The position numbers and the translations under genes are program-made. DNA of 8,499 nt from Campylobacterales bacterium (GTDB taxonomy: Bacteria > Campylobacterota > Campylobacteria > Campylobacterales > Sulfurovaceae). A model generated the notes under the pieces. That model was given only the letters and a program-made list of their open reading frames with translations, was not told the DNA's origin and did not search any database. This document shows, piece after piece, positions 6,200-8,499 of this stretch; the stretch's first letter is position 1; each line of letters starts with the position of its first letter. The DNA lies in NCBI GenBank assembly GCA_016937075.1, contig JAFGWQ010000171.1, positions 1 to 8,499 of the forward strand. The letters run 5' to 3'.

Positions 6200-7203
6200 T
6201 GAGAGTAGGTATAGTAGGAGTAAGCGGATATACAGGATTAGAGTTAATTAAGCTTATCTTGGCTCATCCGTATTTTCAGCTTACATATTTGGCAGCCAGC
6301 ACGGGTGATATTATGGTAGAAGCTCTTCATCCTGCATTGCAAGATGTTATCACTATGAAGATAGAAAAAGCTTCTCCTGAAAGTATCAAAGCTCATTGTG
6401 ATGTAGTATTTTTGGCTCTTCCGCATAAAGCTTCTATGGGATTTGCAAAAGAGCTTTGGGATAGTGATGTTAAAGTAGTTGATCTCTCTGCTGATTATCG
6501 TCTATTGCAAGAGACTTACGAGAAACACTACTGTGCACACGAGGATGCTCCCAATGCCCATAAAGGCATATATGGACTTATAGAGTATTATCGTGACGAT
6601 ATACAGGATGCCAAGCTCGTAGCAAGCCCAGGCTGCTATCCGACTGCCACATTGCTTGGTATCTTGCCGTTCATTCCGTATATAGATACCAATGCACCAT
6701 TGTTTGTGGATGCCAAATCTGGGGTTAGCGGTGCCGGCAAAAGTTGCACGGAGACTACCCATTTTGTGAGCATCAATGATAATATTTTTGCATACAATCC
6801 GCTCAAACATCGTCATGCTCCGGAAATCATGGAGAAAATTGCCAACATTTATGGGGTTGATATCAATGTGCATTTCGTGCCGCATCTTGTACCAATGACA
6901 AGAGGAGAGCTAGTAAGCGTATATGCTACACTCAAAGAAGACATTGACCCTATCGAGATACTCAGAAATCATTATGCAAACGATCCTTTTATTCGCATTA
7001 GAGAAAAGCCGGTAGATACCAAAGGAGTATCTGGTACGCATTTTTGTGATATTTTTGCAGTCAGAGAGGGTAATGCACTTTTTGTGAGTAGCAGTATTGA
7101 TAATCTCTTAAGAGGTGCAAGTTCTCAAGCACTTGCCGCAGCAAACATTATGTGCGGATTTGATGAGAATGCAGGATTGCCGACACTTGCTTATGTTCCG
7201 TAA
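6199..7203 (+). CDS. argC: N-acetyl-gamma-glutamyl-phosphate reductase ArgC
   Basis: ArgC catalyses the third step of arginine synthesis, the NADPH-dependent reduction of N-acetylglutamyl 5-phosphate to the semialdehyde. The 334-residue protein has the nucleotide-binding GVSGYTG (7-13), the phosphate/acyl motif SPGCYPT with catalytic Cys146, KSGVSGAGK (173-181) and HRHAPEI with the likely catalytic His206. LVPMTRGEL (230-238) and the ending DNLLRGASSQALAAANIM are typical of the longer, type 1 form. The ATG overlaps the greA stop by one base, and AAGGA (6188-6192) lies inside greA, so the two are co-transcribed and probably coupled. A palindromic repeat with a short T-run lies 10 bases after the stop and may end the operon mRNA. 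Confidence 0.97.
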   Translation: MRVGIVGVSGYTGLELIKLILAHPYFQLTYLAASTGDIMVEALHPALQDVITMKIEKASPESIKAHCDVVFLALPHKASMGFAKELWDSDVKVVDLSADYRLLQETYEKHYCAHEDAPNAHKGIYGLIEYYRDDIQDAKLVASPGCYPTATLLGILPFIPYIDTNAPLFVDAKSGVSGAGKSCTETTHFVSINDNIFAYNPLKHRHAPEIMEKIANIYGVDINVHFVPHLVPMTRGELVSVYATLKEDIDPIEILRNHYANDPFIRIREKPVDTKGVSGTHFCDIFAVREGNALFVSSSIDNLLRGASSQALAAANIMCGFDENAGLPTLAYVP

Positions 7204-7212
7204 GGAAGTTTT

Positions 7213-7246
7213 GTCATTCTGAGGCGATTTGTCGCCGTAAGAATCT
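7213..7246 (+). repeat. Short palindromic GTCAT-type repeat, copy 3 (left of nuclease gene)
   Basis: It runs from GTCATTCTGAG to CGTAAGAATCT. The outer stem ATTCT/AGAAT (7216-7220, 7240-7244) and inner stem GGCGA/TCGCC (7223-7227, 7232-7236) are separated by a GA/GTA internal loop, with a TTTG end loop. TATTTT follows, so it may double as a terminator for greA-argC. It is the longest and best-formed copy in the window and is inverted relative to copies 4 and 5. Confidence 0.72.
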
Positions 7247-7262
7247 TATTTTAGGAGATAAA

Positions 7263-7556
7263 TTGCAAAAACAAGGCTTTGTATATGTCGTAACAAATAA
7301 AATGTTAGGTACATTATACATAGGTGTTACCAGTAATTTATCAAAGAGAGTTTATGAACATAAACGTGGATTTATTGATGGTTTTACTCAAAAATATAAT
7401 TTAAAAAAATTGGTTTATTATGAGATTTTTGATGATATAGTAGATGCTATCAATAGAGAAAAGCAGTTGAAAAAATATAAAAGAGATAAAAAAATAGAGC
7501 TTATTAATTTATTTAATCCAAGCTGGAAAGATTTGTATGAAAGCGTCATAATATGA
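7263..7556 (+). CDS. Small GIY-YIG endonuclease family protein
   Basis: The 97-residue protein is a single GIY-YIG nuclease domain of the stand-alone YhbQ/UvrC-like type. It has the paired motifs FVYVVTN (6-12) and LYIGVT (18-23), conserved Arg29 and His33 in KRVYEHK, catalytic Glu66 in INREKQLK, and the family ending NPSWKDL (85-91). Metal-dependent DNA cleavage is expected from the family; the substrate is unknown. The start is TTG at 7263, with a strong AGGAG (7253-7257) five bases upstream and no useful in-frame ATG before the first motif. By hand count GC is about 25 percent, far below argC just upstream (roughly 40-55 percent in sampled lines), suggesting transfer. Inverted copies of a palindromic repeat lie 16 bases before its start and 19 bases after its stop. 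Confidence 0.9.
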   Translation: MQKQGFVYVVTNKMLGTLYIGVTSNLSKRVYEHKRGFIDGFTQKYNLKKLVYYEIFDDIVDAINREKQLKKYKRDKKIELINLFNPSWKDLYESVII

Positions 7557-7575
7557 TTTATAGCTATTTTATTTT

Positions 7576-7602
7576 AGATCCTTACGCTGCGCTCAGGATG
7601 AC
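7576..7602 (-). repeat. Short palindromic GTCAT-type repeat, copy 4 (right of nuclease gene)
   Basis: On the minus strand it runs from GTCATCCTGAG to CGTAAGGATCT. The outer stem is ATCCT/AGGAT (7578-7582, 7595-7599) and the inner part is shorter than in copy 3. Compared with copy 3, the middle outer pair has changed from T-A to C-G on both arms, so pairing is kept. It is inverted relative to copy 3 and begins 19 bases after the nuclease stop. Confidence 0.72.
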
Positions 7603-7638
7603 ATCATTATGTTGTTGTGAAATATTATCAAAAATTAA

Positions 7639-7663
7639 ATTCTTAAGCTTCGTCCGGGATGAC
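7639..7663 (-). repeat. Short palindromic GTCAT-type repeat, copy 5
   Basis: On the minus strand it begins GTCATCCCGGACGAAGC and ends TTAAGAAT. It matches copy 4 at about 20 of 27 aligned positions (counting two bases beyond this span) and has the same orientation, 36 bases further on. It ends only seven bases before the likely ribosome-binding site of the next gene. Confidence 0.6.
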
Positions 7664-7683
7664 ATTTCTAAGGCATGGTTTTC

Positions 7684-8370
7684 ATGATCGAGATAAAAGA
7701 AGGCGCTTTATTTGTAGCCGATGCACATTATCCGCATCATGGAGATGAGTTTATGCAGCTTTTACGAGAGATTGGATCAGGAGAGAGAGTTGTTTCCCAA
7801 CTGTTTTTAATGGGAGATATCTTTGACCTGTTGTTCGGATATAATGATTATATTATTACCTTTTCCGCACAAGCAGTATCGCTGCTTCAAAAACTTTCTC
7901 AAACAATAGAAATATACTATTTTGAAGGCAACCATGATTTTTGCCTCAAAAATATATTTCCCAATATGGTTGTTTACTCCAGAGACGAGCAGCCTATCAT
8001 GATGAAGTTAGGCAGCAAAAGAGTTGCGCTTTCGCATGGGGATAAGTATGAAACCGGATTTGGTTATGGAGCATACTGCAAGCTTCTTAGAAACAAGATC
8101 ACTTTAAATATGTTAAAGCCCTTTGAGAAAAAGATCATAAATTATCAAATGGATAAACTACCGGGCAAAATTATATGCCGCAAGATGCCTGATTTTAAGA
8201 AAAAGGTTAAAGCAATCATAAGTCACTACAGAGATGCAGATCTTGTGATAGAAGGGCATTTTCATCAAGCTGTCAATATAGGCAAATATATATCATTGCC
8301 ATCTCTTGCCTGCCAAAAAAAAATTGCTATAGTACAAGGTGGCAACATTATTTTCTCAAATATTCATTAA
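7684..8370 (+). CDS. lpxH: Calcineurin-like phosphoesterase, probable UDP-2,3-diacylglucosamine diphosphatase
   Basis: LpxH hydrolyses UDP-2,3-diacylglucosamine to lipid X and UMP in lipid A synthesis, at the cytoplasmic face of the inner membrane. Numbered from the ATG at 7684, the complete metallophosphoesterase ligand set is present: Asp13 and His15 (ADAH), Asp45 (MGDIFD), Asn83 and His84 (EGNHDF), His118 (SHGD), His192 and His194 (GHFHQA). GDIFDLLFGY, an EGNHDF motif and about 228 residues fit the LpxH-like group, but the first motif is DAH rather than the usual DLH, so the exact substrate is less certain than the fold. An ATG at 7675 is in frame but only one base after AAGG (7670-7673); the ATG at 7684 is better spaced. 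Its leader is made largely of palindromic repeats. Another phosphoesterase role is possible. Confidence 0.75.
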   Translation: MIEIKEGALFVADAHYPHHGDEFMQLLREIGSGERVVSQLFLMGDIFDLLFGYNDYIITFSAQAVSLLQKLSQTIEIYYFEGNHDFCLKNIFPNMVVYSRDEQPIMMKLGSKRVALSHGDKYETGFGYGAYCKLLRNKITLNMLKPFEKKIINYQMDKLPGKIICRKMPDFKKKVKAIISHYRDADLVIEGHFHQAVNIGKYISLPSLACQKKIAIVQGGNIIFSNIH

Positions 8371-8415
8371 AAAAACAAATAATTTTTATATTGTATTTAT
8401 TATGTTATCAAATCA

Positions 8416-8429
8416 TGATATAATATAAT
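8416..8429 (+). promoter_or_regulatory. Strong extended -10 promoter after lpxH
   Basis: TGATATAAT at 8416-8424 is a perfect extended -10 element, and a second TATAAT overlaps it at 8424-8429. Transcription rightward should start near 8431-8437, just before the hairpins at 8446-8488. The gene it serves, or a small RNA, would lie at or beyond the window edge. The region is very AT-rich, so a chance match is possible. Confidence 0.45.
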
Positions 8430-8445
8430 ACATAATTGTTCCTAG

Positions 8446-8496
8446 GTTATCTTATAAAGCCGTTTTATAAAGAATAACTGAAACGGCTCAAATTTT
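8446..8496 (+). promoter_or_regulatory. Leader or 3' region with two mutually exclusive hairpins
   Basis: Hairpin A pairs GTTAT (8446-8450) with ATAAC (8474-8478) and TTATAAA (8452-8458) with TTTATAA (8464-8470). Hairpin B pairs AGCCGTTT (8458-8465) with AAACGGCT (8481-8488), eight perfect pairs over a 15-base loop, followed by CAAATTTT. The two share 8458-8465 and cannot coexist, as in an attenuator. Alternatively, hairpin B is just a terminator for lpxH with a weak T-run. Confidence 0.4.
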
Positions 8497-8499
8497 AAA

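Noticed and set aside
6502..6885. 127-codon minus-strand frame inside argC
   Set aside because: Antisense to a fully motif-supported argC with no independent evidence for coding.
8431..8499. Possible tRNA gene at the window end
   Set aside because: Hairpins are present, but there is no acceptor/D/anticodon/T-arm arrangement or GGTTCRA-like T loop.

Overview
The window looks like chromosomal DNA of a Campylobacterota (epsilonproteobacterial) species, possibly from the free-living Sulfurimonas/Sulfuricurvum side of the phylum; the genus is a guess. The evidence is a fused CcsB-CcsA cytochrome c maturation protein of about 1,000 residues, a GreA that starts like the Helicobacter/Campylobacter proteins, a surE gene coupled to a ThiF-type gene, AT-rich spacers and moderate-to-low GC genes. 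The genes are ordinary housekeeping genes. The unusual material is in the spacers and around one small nuclease gene.

Layout. Positions 1-77 hold the start of a leftward gene for an exported protein. A divergent spacer follows, then ccsBA (237-3311, +), which attaches haem to periplasmic c-type cytochromes. The next spacer carries a near-perfect palindrome and two copies of a short palindromic repeat, followed by mscL (3479-3883, +). Convergent to mscL is a leftward pair, surE then tcdA (5328 to 3896, -), joined by an ATGA stop/start overlap: a nucleotide phosphatase and a tRNA-modification enzyme. The 376-bp spacer between surE and greA holds an inverted repeat with 26-bp arms, a T-run hairpin and divergent promoter elements. 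greA (5705-6199, +) and argC (6199-7203, +) form a coupled operon from a strong extended -10 promoter.

After argC comes a short, very AT-rich GIY-YIG nuclease gene (7263-7556, +) with inverted copies of the short palindromic repeat on its two sides and a third copy just downstream. Then comes an LpxH-like lipid A phosphoesterase gene (7684-8370, +). The window ends with a perfect extended -10 promoter and a leader that can fold into two mutually exclusive hairpins, presumably controlling something beyond the window.

The best candidate for something new is the GIY-YIG gene with its flanking repeats. The repeat shows a compensatory base-pair change between copies, at least five related copies lie in the spacers of this window, and the nuclease gene differs sharply in composition from its neighbours. 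A role of the nuclease in moving or maintaining the repeats is inference only. The inverted-repeat segment between surE and greA is the second candidate. All motif positions, counts and pairings were read by eye; no database search or folding program was used.
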